From: Barnesiella sp. An22
GTDB lineage: Bacteria; Bacteroidota; Bacteroidia; Bacteroidales; Barnesiellaceae
DNA: 64,000 nt
Assembly: GCF_002159975.1 (NCBI RefSeq)
Contig: NZ_NFJR01000005.1
Location: forward strand, 1 to 64,000
Reading direction: 5' to 3'
Positions 1 through 10,193 of the stretch are shown here, piece after piece (the stretch's first letter is position 1; each line of letters opens with the position of its first letter). Made by a program: the position numbers and the translations under genes. The notes under the pieces are model-generated. The model searched no databases. It had not been told where the DNA came from and saw only the letters and a list, made by a program, of their open reading frames with translations.

Positions 1-49
1 TTGTAAGTATTAAATATAACTATCTCATAATCAAATACGAATAGAATTC

Positions 50-95
50 TACTTTGGATAATCTTTTACTTTGGATAATCGCGATTATCTAAAGT
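50..95. repeat. Direct repeats and near-perfect palindrome at the topB break
   Basis: A 14-base unit, TACTTTGGATAATC, occurs at 50-63 and again at 67-80. It is followed by an inverted copy, so that 74-89 is a perfect 16-base palindrome and 68-95 is palindromic with one mismatched pair. It lies about ten bases before the point where topB homology begins. Arrays of this kind can be recombinase or regulator sites, or the edge of a rearrangement; an assembly fold-back is also possible. Confidence 0.7.
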
Positions 96-1859
96 TGTGA
101 TAAGCGTGAAGGTGAGCTTATCTTCCGATACCTCTACCATTATATCGGATGTACTACGCCTTTCGTACGCCTGTGGATAAGCTCGCTCACCGACAAGGCT
201 ATCCGCGAGGGACTGCGCAACCTTGAAGCGGGAAGCAAGTATGACAACCTCTATCTTGCCGCCAAAGCACGGAGCGAATCCGACTGGCTTGTGGGCATCA
301 ACGGCACGCAGGCACTCTCCATCGCTGCCGGACACGGCACATATTCCGTCGGACGGGTGCAGACACCAACGCTGGCGATGGTGTGCGCACGCTATTGGGA
401 GAACCGCCGCTTCACGGTGGAACCGTTCTGGCAACTCCATATTGCCACTGACAATGGCAACGGCGAAGTGGTGAAATTCTCTTCTTCTGAGAAATGGAAA
501 GAGAAAGAGCCTGCCACAACGCTATATAATAAGGTGAAGGAAGCTGGCTTTTTTATTGTCACGAAAGCAGAACGCAAGGAGAAGACGGAGGACACTCCGC
601 TTCTGTACGACCTGACCACGCTCCAAAAGGAAGCCAACGCCAAGTACGGCTTCACGGCAGAACAGACGCTTGAAATCGCGCAGAGGCTCTACGAGAAGAA
701 GCTCATCACATATCCGAGAACCGGCAGCCGCTACATCCCCGAAGACGTGTTCACGGAAATCCCCAAGCTGCTTGCCTTCATCGGCAATCTGCCCGAATGG
801 AAAGGCAACGTCAATCCGAAAGCCATGCCTACACGCCGCAGCGTGGACGGCGGCAAGGTAACAGACCACCATGCCCTGCTCGTCACGGGCGAGAAACCTC
901 TGTTTCTATCCAAAGAGGACAACATCATCTATCAGATGATAGCCGGACGCATGATTGAGGCTTTTTCTGAAAAATGCGTCAAAGACACCGCTACTGTTAC
1001 GGCGGAGTGTGCCGGAGCGGAGTTCGTGGCAAAAGGCAGCATCATCAAACAAGCCGGGTGGCGTGCCGTCTATGGCGAGGAAGAAAAAGAGGAAACCATC
1101 ATCCCCGGCTGGCAGGAAGGCAATACGCTGACACTGAAAGCTGCCTCCATCACGGAGGGCAAGACCAAGCCCAAACCGCTGCATACCGAAGCGACCCTGC
1201 TGTCCGCTATGGAAACGGCTGGCAAGGAGATAGAGGACGACGCACTGCGGCAGGCTTTGAAGGACTGCGGCATCGGCACACCCGCCACCCGTGCCGCCAT
1301 CATCGAAACGCTCTTCAAACGGGGTTACATGGAACGTTGCAAGAAGTCGCTCGTGCCCACCGAAAAGGGGCTTGCCCTCTACTCAGTCGTAAAAATGATG
1401 CGCATCGCCGACGTCGCCATGACGGGCGAATGGGAGAAGGAACTGGCACGCATCGAGCGCGGGGAACTGCCCGCCGACACCTTCCGCAAGGAGATAGAGG
1501 CGTACACGCGGGAGATTACATCCGAACTGCTCTCGTGCGACAAGCTGTTCGCCCGCAGAGATTCCGGCTGCAAGTGTCCCAAGTGCGGAACGGGCAGTAT
1601 GCAGTTCTACGGCAAGGTCGTCCGCTGCAACAATGCGGAGTGCGGGCTGCCCGTGTTCCGCCTGAAGGCAAACCGTACCCTCACCGATGACGAGATCAAA
1701 GACCTGCTCACCGACGGACACACGAAACTGCTCAAAGGCTTCAAGAGCAAGCAGGGCAAGAGCTTCGATGCCGTGGTTGCCTTTGACGGGGACTACAACA
1801 CGACTTTCGTGTTCCCCGAAAGGAAAACGGCCAAGAAATTTTCAGGACGGAAGAAATAG
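93..1859 (+). pseudogene. topB: DNA topoisomerase III, 5'-truncated (CTnDOT exc homologue)
   Basis: The frame is open from 93, but TopB homology begins only near 105, inside the conserved GREGELI motif of the TOPRIM domain. The catalytic N-terminal part, roughly 110 residues, is missing. The rest is intact: the active-site tyrosine is in LITYPRTGSRYIPEDV, the CATR...R segment GIGTPATRAAIIETL is present, and a C-terminal zinc finger (CKCPKCG, then CNNAECG) precedes the usual tail. In CTnDOT this gene is exc, the last gene of the excision operon, and encodes a type IA topoisomerase. Without the TOPRIM acidic residues the product could not relax DNA, so this is probably a broken copy. A GTG at 291 could start a shorter protein. 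The sequence upstream of 105 is not TopB-like. Confidence 0.8.
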
Positions 1860-1862
1860 TAT

Positions 1863-1870
1863 TAACTTTG
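1863..1870 (+). promoter_or_regulatory. -7 box TAACTTTG for the candidate RteR RNA
   Basis: TAACTTTG matches the Bacteroides TAnnTTTG consensus and starts four bases after the topB stop codon. No clear TTTG -33 box is seen; a TTTTC lies at about the right distance. Transcription would begin near 1876. Confidence 0.5.
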
Positions 1871-1875
1871 CCACT

Positions 1876-1970
1876 GATTCAGAGTAATGAACTGTTCTTC
1901 GATACCGGATTACACTCATACTTTGGACTTAGTGGTGGCACTCGGAGGGATACCGAGTGCCTTTTCTTTC
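1876..1970 (+). ncRNA. rteR: Candidate RteR-type small RNA (~95 nt)
   Basis: A promoter-like box right after topB and a strong intrinsic terminator (1937-1970) delimit a transcript of about 95 bases. In CTnDOT, RteR is a roughly 90-nt RNA encoded just downstream of exc that lowers tra-operon expression; position and size match. Bases 1919-1935 (TACTTTGGACTTAGTGG) are antisense to a motif found immediately before the starts of the DUF1896 gene, mobA, traI and traN. Pairing with mobA can extend through the start codon using 1913-1918. An alternative reading is a 25-codon minus-strand ORF starting at 1919, which resembles no family I know. The identification as RteR is inference from place, size and complementarity. 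Confidence 0.6.
1937..1970 (+). terminator. Intrinsic terminator
   Basis: The stem GGCACTCGG (1937-1945) pairs perfectly with CCGAGTGCC (1953-1961) and is followed by TTTTCTTTC. It ends both topB and the candidate small RNA. Confidence 0.9.
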
Positions 1971-2007
1971 TCCTTTCAGACAATTATCCCGATCATGATT
2001 TACCAAT

Positions 2008-2025
2008 CCACTAAATTCCAAAGTA
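2008..2025 (+). promoter_or_regulatory. Leader motif CCACTAAATTCCAAAGTA before the DUF1896 start
   Basis: This motif abuts the ATG at 2026. Close relatives precede traI (35443-35460), traN (39524-39541) and mobA (26156-26174, minus strand). It is complementary to 1919-1935 of the candidate small RNA, with a one-base bulge. No Shine-Dalgarno sequence is present, so this segment probably includes the ribosome landing site. Confidence 0.6.
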
Positions 2026-2478
2026 ATGAACAACAAGAAGAAAAACGAGGGGCAAACCGACTTTTCCTACTACGGTCTGTACCTGCTGGACTATCTCAGA
2101 ACGAACAAATTTGAACAAGCGACCGACGAAGCCTTCATCCGTGAACGCGCCGACCGTGCCGCCGGAACGTATGAATGGGCAAGGCTTGAAGGCTATCCCG
2201 CCGATGGTGCGCAGGAACTGGCGATGCGCACGCTGCTGGAGGGGCTTCACTACTCCAAGTACGCCATCCTCCGCGAAGTCGTAGAGAACGAGTTTTCCGA
2301 TGACGTGCCGGAAGCGAAGCGTGAATCTTTTACCCGAAAACTGCTGCCACTTGTCGGAAACGTATTCTACATTTATAACCTCTCGGACGATAATTTCGCC
2401 CTGTCGCCCGATTATGACCTGCTCTACACGGAGCTGACGGGGGCTGTCGTCCTCTACATTGAGGAATATGGCGTTTAA
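2026..2478 (+). CDS. DUF1896 family protein
   Basis: This 150-residue acidic soluble protein belongs to the DUF1896 family, which is found in Bacteroidetes ICEs next to the large methylase-helicase gene. The recognisable stretch runs from [16 protein letters not shown] to the C-terminal [20 protein letters not shown]. There is no signal peptide, membrane segment or catalytic motif. Its 3' end overlaps the start of the methylase-helicase gene by about 11 bases, so the two are translationally coupled and the protein probably assists that enzyme. The start lies directly after the CCAAAGTA leader motif. Its biochemical role is unknown. Confidence 0.85.
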   Translation: MNNKKKNEGQTDFSYYGLYLLDYLRTNKFEQATDEAFIRERADRAAGTYEWARLEGYPADGAQELAMRTLLEGLHYSKYAILREVVENEFSDDVPEAKRESFTRKLLPLVGNVFYIYNLSDDNFALSPDYDLLYTELTGAVVLYIEEYGV

Positions 2479-5400
2479 CCGCAAACAAAGGCTGCGGGAC
2501 AACATCGAGGCGATACGGACGGCATTTATCCTTTACAGGGAACAGAGAACGGCAACAACCGAGGAACAGGCGATACTCCGGAAGTATTGCGGTTTTGGCG
2601 GCCTGAAATGTATTCTGAACCCTGCAAAGGAACTGACGGATGCCGTCCATTGGGCGAAATCCGACCTCGAACTGTTTGCCCCTACCGTGGAACTGCACAG
2701 GCTGATACGGGAGAACAGCCGGAACGACATGGAGTACAAGCGGTTTGTGGATTCGCTGAAAGCGTCCGTGCTGACAGCCTTCTACACTCCGAAAGAGATA
2801 ACAGACACCATAACCGATGTGCTGGCGGATTACAGTGTCCGCCCGTCGCGTGTGCTGGAGCCGTCGGCCGGTGTCGGCGTTTTCGTGGACGCCGTGCTGC
2901 GGCACAATCCTGACGCGGATGTGATGGCATTTGAAAAAGACCTCCTCACGGGTACTATCTTGCGACAGCTTCACCCCGACAAAAAGATGCGCATAGACGG
3001 TTTCGAGAAAATCGAAAAGCCGTTCAACAACTATTTCGACTTGGCGATGTCCAACATCCCGTTTGGTGACATAGCCGTGTTTGACGCTGAATTTCAAAGG
3101 AGCGAATCTTTCGGCAGACGCTCGGCACAGAAAGCCATCCACAACTATTTTTTCCTAAAAGGACTGGACATGGTGCGCGACGGCGGCATCGTGGCTTTCA
3201 TCACGTCGCAGGGAGTGCTGAACAGTGCCAAGACTTCCGTGCGCAACGAACTTTTCAGTCAGGCGAATCTGGTATCGGCAATCCGCCTGCCCAACAACCT
3301 GTTTTCGGACAACGCGGGGACAGAGGTGGGCAGCGACCTGATAATCCTGCAAAAGAACCTGCACAAGACGGAACTGTCGCAGGATGAACGGCTGCTGACC
3401 GTGATACAGACGGATACGAAGACAAATCTGACGGACAACGCCTATTTCATCCATCATCCCGAACGTATCGTGCATACGAACGCAAAACTCGATACCGACC
3501 CTTACGGCAAGCCCGCTATGGTTTATCTGCACGAGGGGAAAACCGCAGGTATCGCGGAGGACTTGCGACGTATGCTTGACGAAGACTGCCATATGAGGCT
3601 TGTCATGCGCTTGTATTCGGGCGCAATCGGGCAAGCGAGGGAGCAAAAAGCGGTTGCCGTTGAAGTCAAACCGGAACAGCCTGCCATGAAGCCGGAAGCG
3701 ATAATTACGGTACGGACGGAAGAAGCCCAAGCAGAAAAACCGCAACCAATAGCAGAAAAGCAGGAGATAGAGCCACGTCGCCCGCAGTATTCGGCTGGCG
3801 TGCAACTCTCCCTGCTCGATCTCTGGGGCATGACCGAAGAAGTCAATAAGCAGGACGTATCCGCAAAGAAGAAAAAGACGGCTAAAAAGGAAAAGACGGC
3901 AAAGCGTACCATTCCCAAACCGAAACCGCTGATTACGGCAGTTCCTCCTGTTGAATCCGTCAAGCCTACAACCGAAAACAGGGAGATAAAGCCGGAAGAT
4001 ACCGGGAAGCAAAGCGACCCTGAAGATATTTATGCCACTTTGGATTGGGAAACCAATCCGCCCATCAACGGCTTCTACGAAACGATGATGAGCCTGACAC
4101 CGGAACGGCGCAAGGCTCTACGGCTTGAAGCGGAACGACACAGACAGGAACAACTGAAAAAGTCGGGTGTCAAGGACACGATGAAGCCTGCCTTTGTGCC
4201 TTCGCCAGATAACAAACCGGAGCAAAAGGAAGTAGCAAAACAACCCGAAGCACAGCCGGAGGCAACTCCCGTTACTGTTACGGACAATAGCCCAAGTGAG
4301 AAGGCAACCACTTCACTATTCCCTGAATTTGAAACGGAAAAGCCGAAGGAGGAAGCCCCCGACCTTACGCCGCGTCCCTATCACCGCACGCCGGAAATGC
4401 ACCTGCGCGAAGGGTCGCTGGTGGCAAACAGGGCACGCGACATCGGTTACCTGAAGGACATCACTCCCTACGGCGCGACCTTCCAGCCGCTTGGACTGAC
4501 AGGTTATCAGAAAGAGAAAGCGTTGCTGTATGTATCGCTCCGTGACGCATACGAGCGGTTGTACCGCTATGAATCGAACAGACATGAGGAAAATGTACCT
4601 TGGCGTGAACACCTGAACACCTGTTACGACGAGTTTGTCATGCGTTATGGCAACCTCAACGCCAAACAGAATGTGAAGTTAGTGATGATGGATGCCGGAG
4701 GGCGCGACATCCTTTCGCTGGAACGTGCGGAAGACGGCAAGTTCGTCAAGGCGGACATCTTCGACCGTCCCGTTTCCTTCTCGGTGGAGAACCACGCCAA
4801 CGTTGGTTCTCCCGAAGAAGCCTTGTCCGCATCGCTCAACAAGTACGGTACGGTCAATCTCGACTATATGCGGGGGATAACAGACAGTACGGAAGAGGAA
4901 CTGCTCAATGCCCTCAAAGGACGTATCTTCTACAATCCGCTCGTAACCGGTTACGAGATTAAAGACCGCTTCATCGCGGGAAACGTGATAGAGAAAGCGG
5001 AGCGCATAGAGGCATGGATAGACGGCAATCCCGAAAGCGAAAGATTGCCAGAAGTGAAACAGGCTTTGGAGGCTTTGAAGGAAGCCGAACCGCAGCGTAT
5101 CGCCTTTGAAGACCTCGACTTCAACTTCGGTGAACGTTGGATTCCCACGGGCGTGTATGCCGCCTACATGAGCCATCTTTTCGACACGGACGTGAAAATC
5201 GCCTATTCCGCCAGCATGGACGAGTTTTCCGTGGCGTGCGGCTACCGCACCATGAAGATCACGGACGAGTTTCTGGTAAAGGGCTATTACCGGAACTATG
5301 ACGGTATGCACCTGTTGAAACACGCTTTGCACAACACCTGTCCTGACATGATGAAGTCTATCGGCAAGGATGAGAACGGCAATGACATCAAGGTGCGCGA

Positions 5401-8320
5401 CAGCGAGGGCATACAGCTTGCCAACGCCAAGATTGACGAAATCCGTAACGGGTTCTCGGAATGGTTGGAAGAGCAGTCGCCACAGTTCAAGGAGCGGCTT
5501 GTGACGATGTATAACCGCAAGTTCAACTGTTTCGTGCGCCCGAAGTATGACGGCTCGCACCAGACCTTCCCCGACCTCAATCTGAAAGGATTGGCAAGCC
5601 GTGGTATTCAAAGCGTTTATCCGTCGCAGAAGGATTGCGTCTGGATGATAAAACAGAACGGCGGCGGGATATGCGACCATGAAGTCGGAACAGGTAAAAC
5701 GCTGATAATATGCATTGCAGCGCATGAAATGAAGCGTCTGAACTTGGCGCATAAGCCGATGATTATTGGTCTGAAAGCCAATGTCGCGGAGATTGCCGCC
5801 ACTTATCAAGCTGCCTATCCGAATGCCCGCATCCTCTACGCTTCGGAAAAGGATTTCTCGACCGCCAACCGTGTGCGTTTCTTCAACAACATCAAAAACA
5901 ATGACTATGATTGCGTCATCATGTCGCATGACCAGTTCGGCAAGATACCACAGTCACCGGAGTTGCAGCAACGCATCCTGCAGGCGGAGCTTGACACGGT
6001 GGAGGAAAACCTCGAAGTCTTGCGGCAGCAGGGCAAGAACGTGTCGCGTGCGATGCTGAAAGGGCTGGAAAAACGCAAGCACAACCTTGAAGCGAAGCTG
6101 GAGAAAGTGGAACACGCCATCAAGTCGCGCACGGACGACGTGGTGGACTTCAAGCAGATGGGCATCGACCACATTTTCATAGACGAGAGCCACCAATTCA
6201 AGAACTTGACCTTCAACACACGGCATGACCGTGTGGCGGGGTTGGGGAACTCGGAAGGAAGCCAGAAAGCCCTGAATATGCTCTTTGCCATACGCACCAT
6301 ACAGGAGCGTACTGGCAAGGACTTGGGGGCGACATTTCTTTCCGGCACGACCATATCCAACAGCTTGACGGAATTGTACCTGCTCTTCAAATACTTACGT
6401 CCGAAGGAACTGGAACGGCAGGATATTCGATGCTTCGACGCATGGGCGGCGATTTTCGCCAAGAAGACGACCGACTTCGAGTTCAACGTGACGAACAACG
6501 TGGTGCAGAAGGAGCGTTTTCGCTACTTCATCAAAGTGCCGGAGCTTGCCGCCTTCTACAACGAAATCACCGACTACCGCACGGCAGAGGACGTGGGTGT
6601 GGACCGTCCGCACAAGAATGAGATATTGCACCACATCCCGCCCACACCCGACCAAGAGTATTTCATCAAACAACTGATGGAATTTGCCAAGACGGGCGAC
6701 GCCACGCTGTTGGGCAGGTTGCCGCTGTCTGAAACGGAGGAAAAGGCGAAGATGCTCATCGCTACCGACTACGCGCGGAAGATGGCTTTGGATATGCGCA
6801 TGATAGACCCCAATTATGAAGACCATCCCGACAACAAGGCGAGCCACTGTGCCAAGATGATAGCGGAGTATTACCATAAATACGACGCGCACAAGGGAAC
6901 GCAGTTCGTCTTCTCGGATTTGGGTACATACCAGCCGGGCGACGGGTGGAACGTGTACAGCGAGATAAAGCGGAAACTGACGGAGGATTACGGCATACCG
7001 GCAAGCGAGGTGCGCTTCATTCAGGAGTGCAAGACCGACAAGGCACGCAAGGCGGTAATAGATGCCATGAACGCCGGAACGGTGCGCGTGTTGTTTGGCT
7101 CTACCTCCATGCTCGGAACGGGCGTAAACGCGCAGAAACGGTGCGTGGCTATCCATCATCTTGATACGCCGTGGCGACCGTCCGACCTGCAACAGCGTGA
7201 CGGACGGGGAGTTAGAGCCGGAAACGAGATTGCCAAGCATTTTGCCGGAAACAACGTGGATGTCATCATCTACGCGGTGGAGAAATCGTTGGACAGCTAC
7301 AAGTTCAACCTGCTGCACTGCAAGCAGACGTTCATTTCGCAGCTCAAAAGCGGAGCGATGGGAGCACGTACCATCGACGAGGGAGCGATGGACGAGAAAT
7401 CGGGTATGAACTTCTCGGAGTATATGGCGTTGCTCTCCGGCAATACCGACCTGCTTGACAAAGCGAAATTAGAGAAGCGTATCGCCTCGCTCGAAGGGGA
7501 ACGCAAGTCGTTCAACAAGGGTAAGCGCGATTCGGAGTTCAAGCTGGAATCCAAGACGGGAGAACTGCGTAACAACACGGCTTTCATCGAAGCTATGACG
7601 GAAGACTGGAACCGTTTTCTTTCTGTTGTGCAGACGGATAAAGAAGGCAGCCGCCTTAATCTTGTCAAAGTGGACGGCGTGGATTCAACGGATGAGAAAG
7701 TTATCGGAAAGCGTTTGCAAGAGATCGCCAAGAACGCCACGACGGGCGGACTATACAAGGATGTCGGAGAACTTTACGGCTTCCCGATAAAAGTGGTCAG
7801 CGAGCGTATTCTCAAAGAGGGACTGGAATTTACCGACAACCGCTTCGTGGTTGAAGGAAACTACAAGTACACCTACAACAACGGGCATTTGGCGATGGCT
7901 GATCCTATAGCCGCCGCACGAAACTTCCTAAACGCATTGGAGAGGATTCCGTCCATCATCGACCAGTACAAGGCGAAGAACGAGGTGCTGGAAAAAGAGA
8001 TTCCGCAGTTGCAGGAAATAGCGGGCAAGGTGTGGAAGAAGGAGGACGAACTGAAACAGTTGAAATCCGAACTTGCTGCGCTCGACCGAAAGATACAGCT
8101 GGAACTTGCTCCACCTACTCCGGAAGCGGCCGAAAAAGAGAAGGACGGGCAGAAGATCAAGCCCGTTTCGGAAGGTGTACGGAATGTGCCGTTACAACAC
8201 ACTGGGGAATCCCCACAGATACGCAGTCCGTCAGGCAACTTCATTACTGACCGTGTCATCATTGGACATCCGGGATTGTATGCAAAAGATGAAAACCGAC
8301 CGAAAGGATTGAAAATATAA
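2468..8320 (+). CDS. Giant N6-adenine methylase / SNF2-type helicase
   Basis: This is a protein of about 1950 residues. I chose the ATG at 2468 over the in-frame TTG at 2459; it overlaps the DUF1896 gene. Near residues 129-139, [10 protein letters not shown] is methylase motif I, and NIPFG near 196 is a variant of the NPPY catalytic motif. A Lys/Pro/Glu-rich linker follows (about residues 390-620). The SNF2-like ATPase shows a Walker A VGTGKT near 1074, a DESH box near 1239 and a late helicase motif QQRDGRGVR near 1576. A coiled-coil region and a short tail end the protein. Such proteins are standard in CTnDOT-like ICEs. A role in protecting or processing transferred DNA is commonly assumed but unproven. 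The NIPF variant may reduce or alter methylation. A perfect terminator follows. Confidence 0.9.
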   Translation: MAFNRKQRLRDNIEAIRTAFILYREQRTATTEEQAILRKYCGFGGLKCILNPAKELTDAVHWAKSDLELFAPTVELHRLIRENSRNDMEYKRFVDSLKASVLTAFYTPKEITDTITDVLADYSVRPSRVLEPSAGVGVFVDAVLRHNPDADVMAFEKDLLTGTILRQLHPDKKMRIDGFEKIEKPFNNYFDLAMSNIPFGDIAVFDAEFQRSESFGRRSAQKAIHNYFFLKGLDMVRDGGIVAFITSQGVLNSAKTSVRNELFSQANLVSAIRLPNNLFSDNAGTEVGSDLIILQKNLHKTELSQDERLLTVIQTDTKTNLTDNAYFIHHPERIVHTNAKLDTDPYGKPAMVYLHEGKTAGIAEDLRRMLDEDCHMRLVMRLYSGAIGQAREQKAVAVEVKPEQPAMKPEAIITVRTEEAQAEKPQPIAEKQEIEPRRPQYSAGVQLSLLDLWGMTEEVNKQDVSAKKKKTAKKEKTAKRTIPKPKPLITAVPPVESVKPTTENREIKPEDTGKQSDPEDIYATLDWETNPPINGFYETMMSLTPERRKALRLEAERHRQEQLKKSGVKDTMKPAFVPSPDNKPEQKEVAKQPEAQPEATPVTVTDNSPSEKATTSLFPEFETEKPKEEAPDLTPRPYHRTPEMHLREGSLVANRARDIGYLKDITPYGATFQPLGLTGYQKEKALLYVSLRDAYERLYRYESNRHEENVPWREHLNTCYDEFVMRYGNLNAKQNVKLVMMDAGGRDILSLERAEDGKFVKADIFDRPVSFSVENHANVGSPEEALSASLNKYGTVNLDYMRGITDSTEEELLNALKGRIFYNPLVTGYEIKDRFIAGNVIEKAERIEAWIDGNPESERLPEVKQALEALKEAEPQRIAFEDLDFNFGERWIPTGVYAAYMSHLFDTDVKIAYSASMDEFSVACGYRTMKITDEFLVKGYYRNYDGMHLLKHALHNTCPDMMKSIGKDENGNDIKVRDSEGIQLANAKIDEIRNGFSEWLEEQSPQFKERLVTMYNRKFNCFVRPKYDGSHQTFPDLNLKGLASRGIQSVYPSQKDCVWMIKQNGGGICDHEVGTGKTLIICIAAHEMKRLNLAHKPMIIGLKANVAEIAATYQAAYPNARILYASEKDFSTANRVRFFNNIKNNDYDCVIMSHDQFGKIPQSPELQQRILQAELDTVEENLEVLRQQGKNVSRAMLKGLEKRKHNLEAKLEKVEHAIKSRTDDVVDFKQMGIDHIFIDESHQFKNLTFNTRHDRVAGLGNSEGSQKALNMLFAIRTIQERTGKDLGATFLSGTTISNSLTELYLLFKYLRPKELERQDIRCFDAWAAIFAKKTTDFEFNVTNNVVQKERFRYFIKVPELAAFYNEITDYRTAEDVGVDRPHKNEILHHIPPTPDQEYFIKQLMEFAKTGDATLLGRLPLSETEEKAKMLIATDYARKMALDMRMIDPNYEDHPDNKASHCAKMIAEYYHKYDAHKGTQFVFSDLGTYQPGDGWNVYSEIKRKLTEDYGIPASEVRFIQECKTDKARKAVIDAMNAGTVRVLFGSTSMLGTGVNAQKRCVAIHHLDTPWRPSDLQQRDGRGVRAGNEIAKHFAGNNVDVIIYAVEKSLDSYKFNLLHCKQTFISQLKSGAMGARTIDEGAMDEKSGMNFSEYMALLSGNTDLLDKAKLEKRIASLEGERKSFNKGKRDSEFKLESKTGELRNNTAFIEAMTEDWNRFLSVVQTDKEGSRLNLVKVDGVDSTDEKVIGKRLQEIAKNATTGGLYKDVGELYGFPIKVVSERILKEGLEFTDNRFVVEGNYKYTYNNGHLAMADPIAAARNFLNALERIPSIIDQYKAKNEVLEKEIPQLQEIAGKVWKKEDELKQLKSELAALDRKIQLELAPPTPEAAEKEKDGQKIKPVSEGVRNVPLQHTGESPQIRSPSGNFITDRVIIGHPGLYAKDENRPKGLKI

Positions 8321-8327
8321 TTCTTAT

Positions 8328-8367
8328 CATAGAAACGACTTTGTCATTATGCGCAGTCGTTTCTATG
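8328..8367 (+). terminator. Terminator after the methylase-helicase gene
   Basis: CATAGAAACGACT (8328-8340) pairs perfectly over 13 bases with 8355-8367, and T-rich sequence follows. It separates the methylase-helicase transcript from the araC-type gene. Confidence 0.8.
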
Positions 8368-8409
8368 TTTCATTTACCTCTTTTTACTTCGTAACCAGCA
8401 CAAAATTAC

Positions 8410-8417
8410 TACTTTTG
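8410..8417 (+). promoter_or_regulatory. -7 box TACTTTTG, possibly for a leaderless mRNA
   Basis: TACTTTTG fits TAnnTTTG and ends only four bases before the ATG at 8422. If it is used, the AraC-type mRNA would start at or within a few bases of its start codon. Confidence 0.5.
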
Positions 8418-8421
8418 TAAA

Positions 8422-9243
8422 ATGATTCAAGAGAAGTTCAAATTTTACAAGCCATGTAAGCTATTGCAACCTTACGTGAGATATTATTGGGTATTCAAAA
8501 GTAACCAGTTTTTGAATACCCTGACTTTTCCTATCGGTTGCCCTCAGATCATCTTCCATAAACAAGTACCGTTATATATCCCTGAACTGAATGTTACACA
8601 AGAAAAAATCACCATCAGCGGACAAGTTAATTTCTCGTCACACCTATATGCTGACGGCAATACAGAAATGATAGTGGTTGTATTCCACCCTCACGCTATG
8701 AGTATGTTTCTGAACATGCCGACATCGCTCTTTTACAATCAAGAAGTGTCCGGTTACAGCCTTGAAAACAAAAGTTTGAATGAACTGGCTACACGAATAT
8801 TCGACTGTGAGAATAATTCTATTTGCATAAGCTATATAGAAAAATGGCTGGTGTCACAAATTGCCGATAATTTAGCTGATACCGCATACAGAATTAAAAG
8901 AATAGATGCCGCCATACAGCAAATATATATCACTCCGCAAATCTCTGTAAACGAATTATCTTCTATTGCCTGCCTAAGTAAAAAACAGTTTGAGCGGTTG
9001 TTTCATTCATTTGTAGGCATCAATCCCAAGGAATATACCCGTATCGTCCGCTTCCAAAAAGCTTTGGCGCAGATGCAGCATCAAGCGGGCAAAGAAATCA
9101 ATCAGGCACAAATAGCATACGCCAGCGGTTATGCCGACCAGTCGCACTTTATCCGGGAGTTCAAGAAATTCTGCGGATATACGCCCATGTCTTTGCTGAA
9201 AGTATCAAATCCATATTCCGATTTGTTCACCAATCCCGTGTAA
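8422..9243 (+). CDS. AraC family transcriptional regulator
   Basis: This 273-residue protein has an N-terminal domain of the DUF6597 type (KPCKLLQPYVRYYWVF...) and a C-terminal double helix-turn-helix of the AraC/XylS family. The first helix-turn-helix is ISVNELSSIACLSKKQFERLF and the second is INQAQIAYASGYADQSHFIREFKKFCGYTP. It lies upstream of, and in the same direction as, the acetyltransferase and efflux cargo, so it may regulate those genes, for example in response to a drug. Only 79 bases separate it from the next start, and a new -7 box lies in between. The effector is not predictable from sequence. Confidence 0.88.
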   Translation: MIQEKFKFYKPCKLLQPYVRYYWVFKSNQFLNTLTFPIGCPQIIFHKQVPLYIPELNVTQEKITISGQVNFSSHLYADGNTEMIVVVFHPHAMSMFLNMPTSLFYNQEVSGYSLENKSLNELATRIFDCENNSICISYIEKWLVSQIADNLADTAYRIKRIDAAIQQIYITPQISVNELSSIACLSKKQFERLFHSFVGINPKEYTRIVRFQKALAQMQHQAGKEINQAQIAYASGYADQSHFIREFKKFCGYTPMSLLKVSNPYSDLFTNPV

Positions 9244-9281
9244 ATGTCCCGTTTGTTCTATCCGGGGTCAAACGCTTATCC

Positions 9282-9289
9282 TACTTTTG
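9282..9289 (+). promoter_or_regulatory. -7 box TACTTTTG upstream of the resistance cargo
   Basis: TACTTTTG matches the Bacteroides -7 consensus 34 bases before the CatA-like start. A TTTG at 9252-9255 is 26 bases upstream, longer than the usual 19-21 spacing, so the -33 assignment is weak. Confidence 0.45.
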
Positions 9290-9322
9290 CCGCCTGATTC
9301 ATTAAAGAAAATAGCATTAAGT

Positions 9323-9943
9323 ATGAAAGAAGTAAATCCCCAAGAAACCAGCCGGGCATACGCCTTTGAAATGTGGATGAACGCACCCATGCCGATGGTG
9401 ACGTTCTTTAAGACACTCAACGTGTCACGCCTTGTGAAAATCAGCCGGAAATCGGGCATGAAGTTTAATATGTTAATGTGCTGGTGTATCGGCAAAGCCG
9501 CAAGAAACGTGAAAGAATTTTATCTGCTGCCCGTTGGCGGTAAACTGATGCAGTACGATACCATTGCAGTAAACACCATTGTCGCCAACAGAGAGGGCAA
9601 GGTAAGTTCATGTGATATTCCTTTCTGCGATGATTTATCTTTGTTTAACCAACACTATCTGCAACTTACCAAACAAGTGGTTGAAAGTTGCGTTAATCAC
9701 GACTTGACGGAAAGCATGGTTATCGGAACTTCCGCATTGGCACAATATGAAATAGACGGTGCTGTCGGGATGTATAGCGGCATTTTTAATAATCCGTTTC
9801 TTATTTGGGGCAAATACAAACGCCGCCTGCTGAAAACGACGCTCACCATTTCTTTCCAGTTCCACCACACGCAAATGGACGGGGCACACGCTTCCCGATT
9901 TTTAGACGGGGTTCAGAAAGAAATTAATAAATTGAGAATATAA
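9323..9943 (+). CDS. CatA-like O-acetyltransferase (chloramphenicol acetyltransferase family)
   Basis: The 206-residue protein has the chloramphenicol acetyltransferase fold. The signature HHTQMDGAHASRF near the C terminus corresponds to the HHxxxDG motif, whose histidine is the general base for acetyl-CoA-dependent O-acetylation. The N-terminal WMNAPMPMVTFFKTLNVS and the central SSCDIPFCDDLSLF regions also fit. I chose the ATG at 9323 because the upstream in-frame TTG would overlap the promoter box. It is the first gene of the cargo placed ahead of rteA-rteB. It may inactivate chloramphenicol or another hydroxylated compound. The substrate is inference, since many CatA-like proteins in Bacteroidetes have not been tested. 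Confidence 0.8.
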   Translation: MKEVNPQETSRAYAFEMWMNAPMPMVTFFKTLNVSRLVKISRKSGMKFNMLMCWCIGKAARNVKEFYLLPVGGKLMQYDTIAVNTIVANREGKVSSCDIPFCDDLSLFNQHYLQLTKQVVESCVNHDLTESMVIGTSALAQYEIDGAVGMYSGIFNNPFLIWGKYKRRLLKTTLTISFQFHHTQMDGAHASRFLDGVQKEINKLRI

Positions 9944-10193
9944 GTTCAGGAAAAAACGCTATCTTTGCAGAACTAACAGAAAAAGAAATAGTTGTTCAAC
10001 AATATGAAATGGCAGTTGTGCATATAGCTACGCTCAACGAATAGCACTCTAAAAGCTTGCTATTGAGCAACTGACGGGCTTATATCAAGTCTGTCATATG
10101 TTGCATTGCCAATAATTCCCTTATATAGTTACTAAAGCACTCGTTACGCTGCTACCGGCAGTGTGGCTTGTCGTTTCATATTGGTTTGAACAA
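9944..10193 (+). promoter_or_regulatory. Leader region of the MATE gene with -7 box and stem-loop
   Basis: A TATCTTTG -7 box lies near 9961-9968. About 70 bases later a stem forms between GCTCA...ATAGCA (10032-10046, with a four-base bulge) and TGCTATTGAGC (10058-10068). About 225 bases separate the box from the ATG. Such long leaders precede resistance genes that are controlled by translational attenuation, for example tetQ in CTnDOT; that role here is inference. Confidence 0.45.

Noticed and set aside
974-1690. Overlapping plus-strand ORF within topB
   Set aside because: It is an Arg/His-rich reading in another frame of a GC-rich gene and resembles no family.
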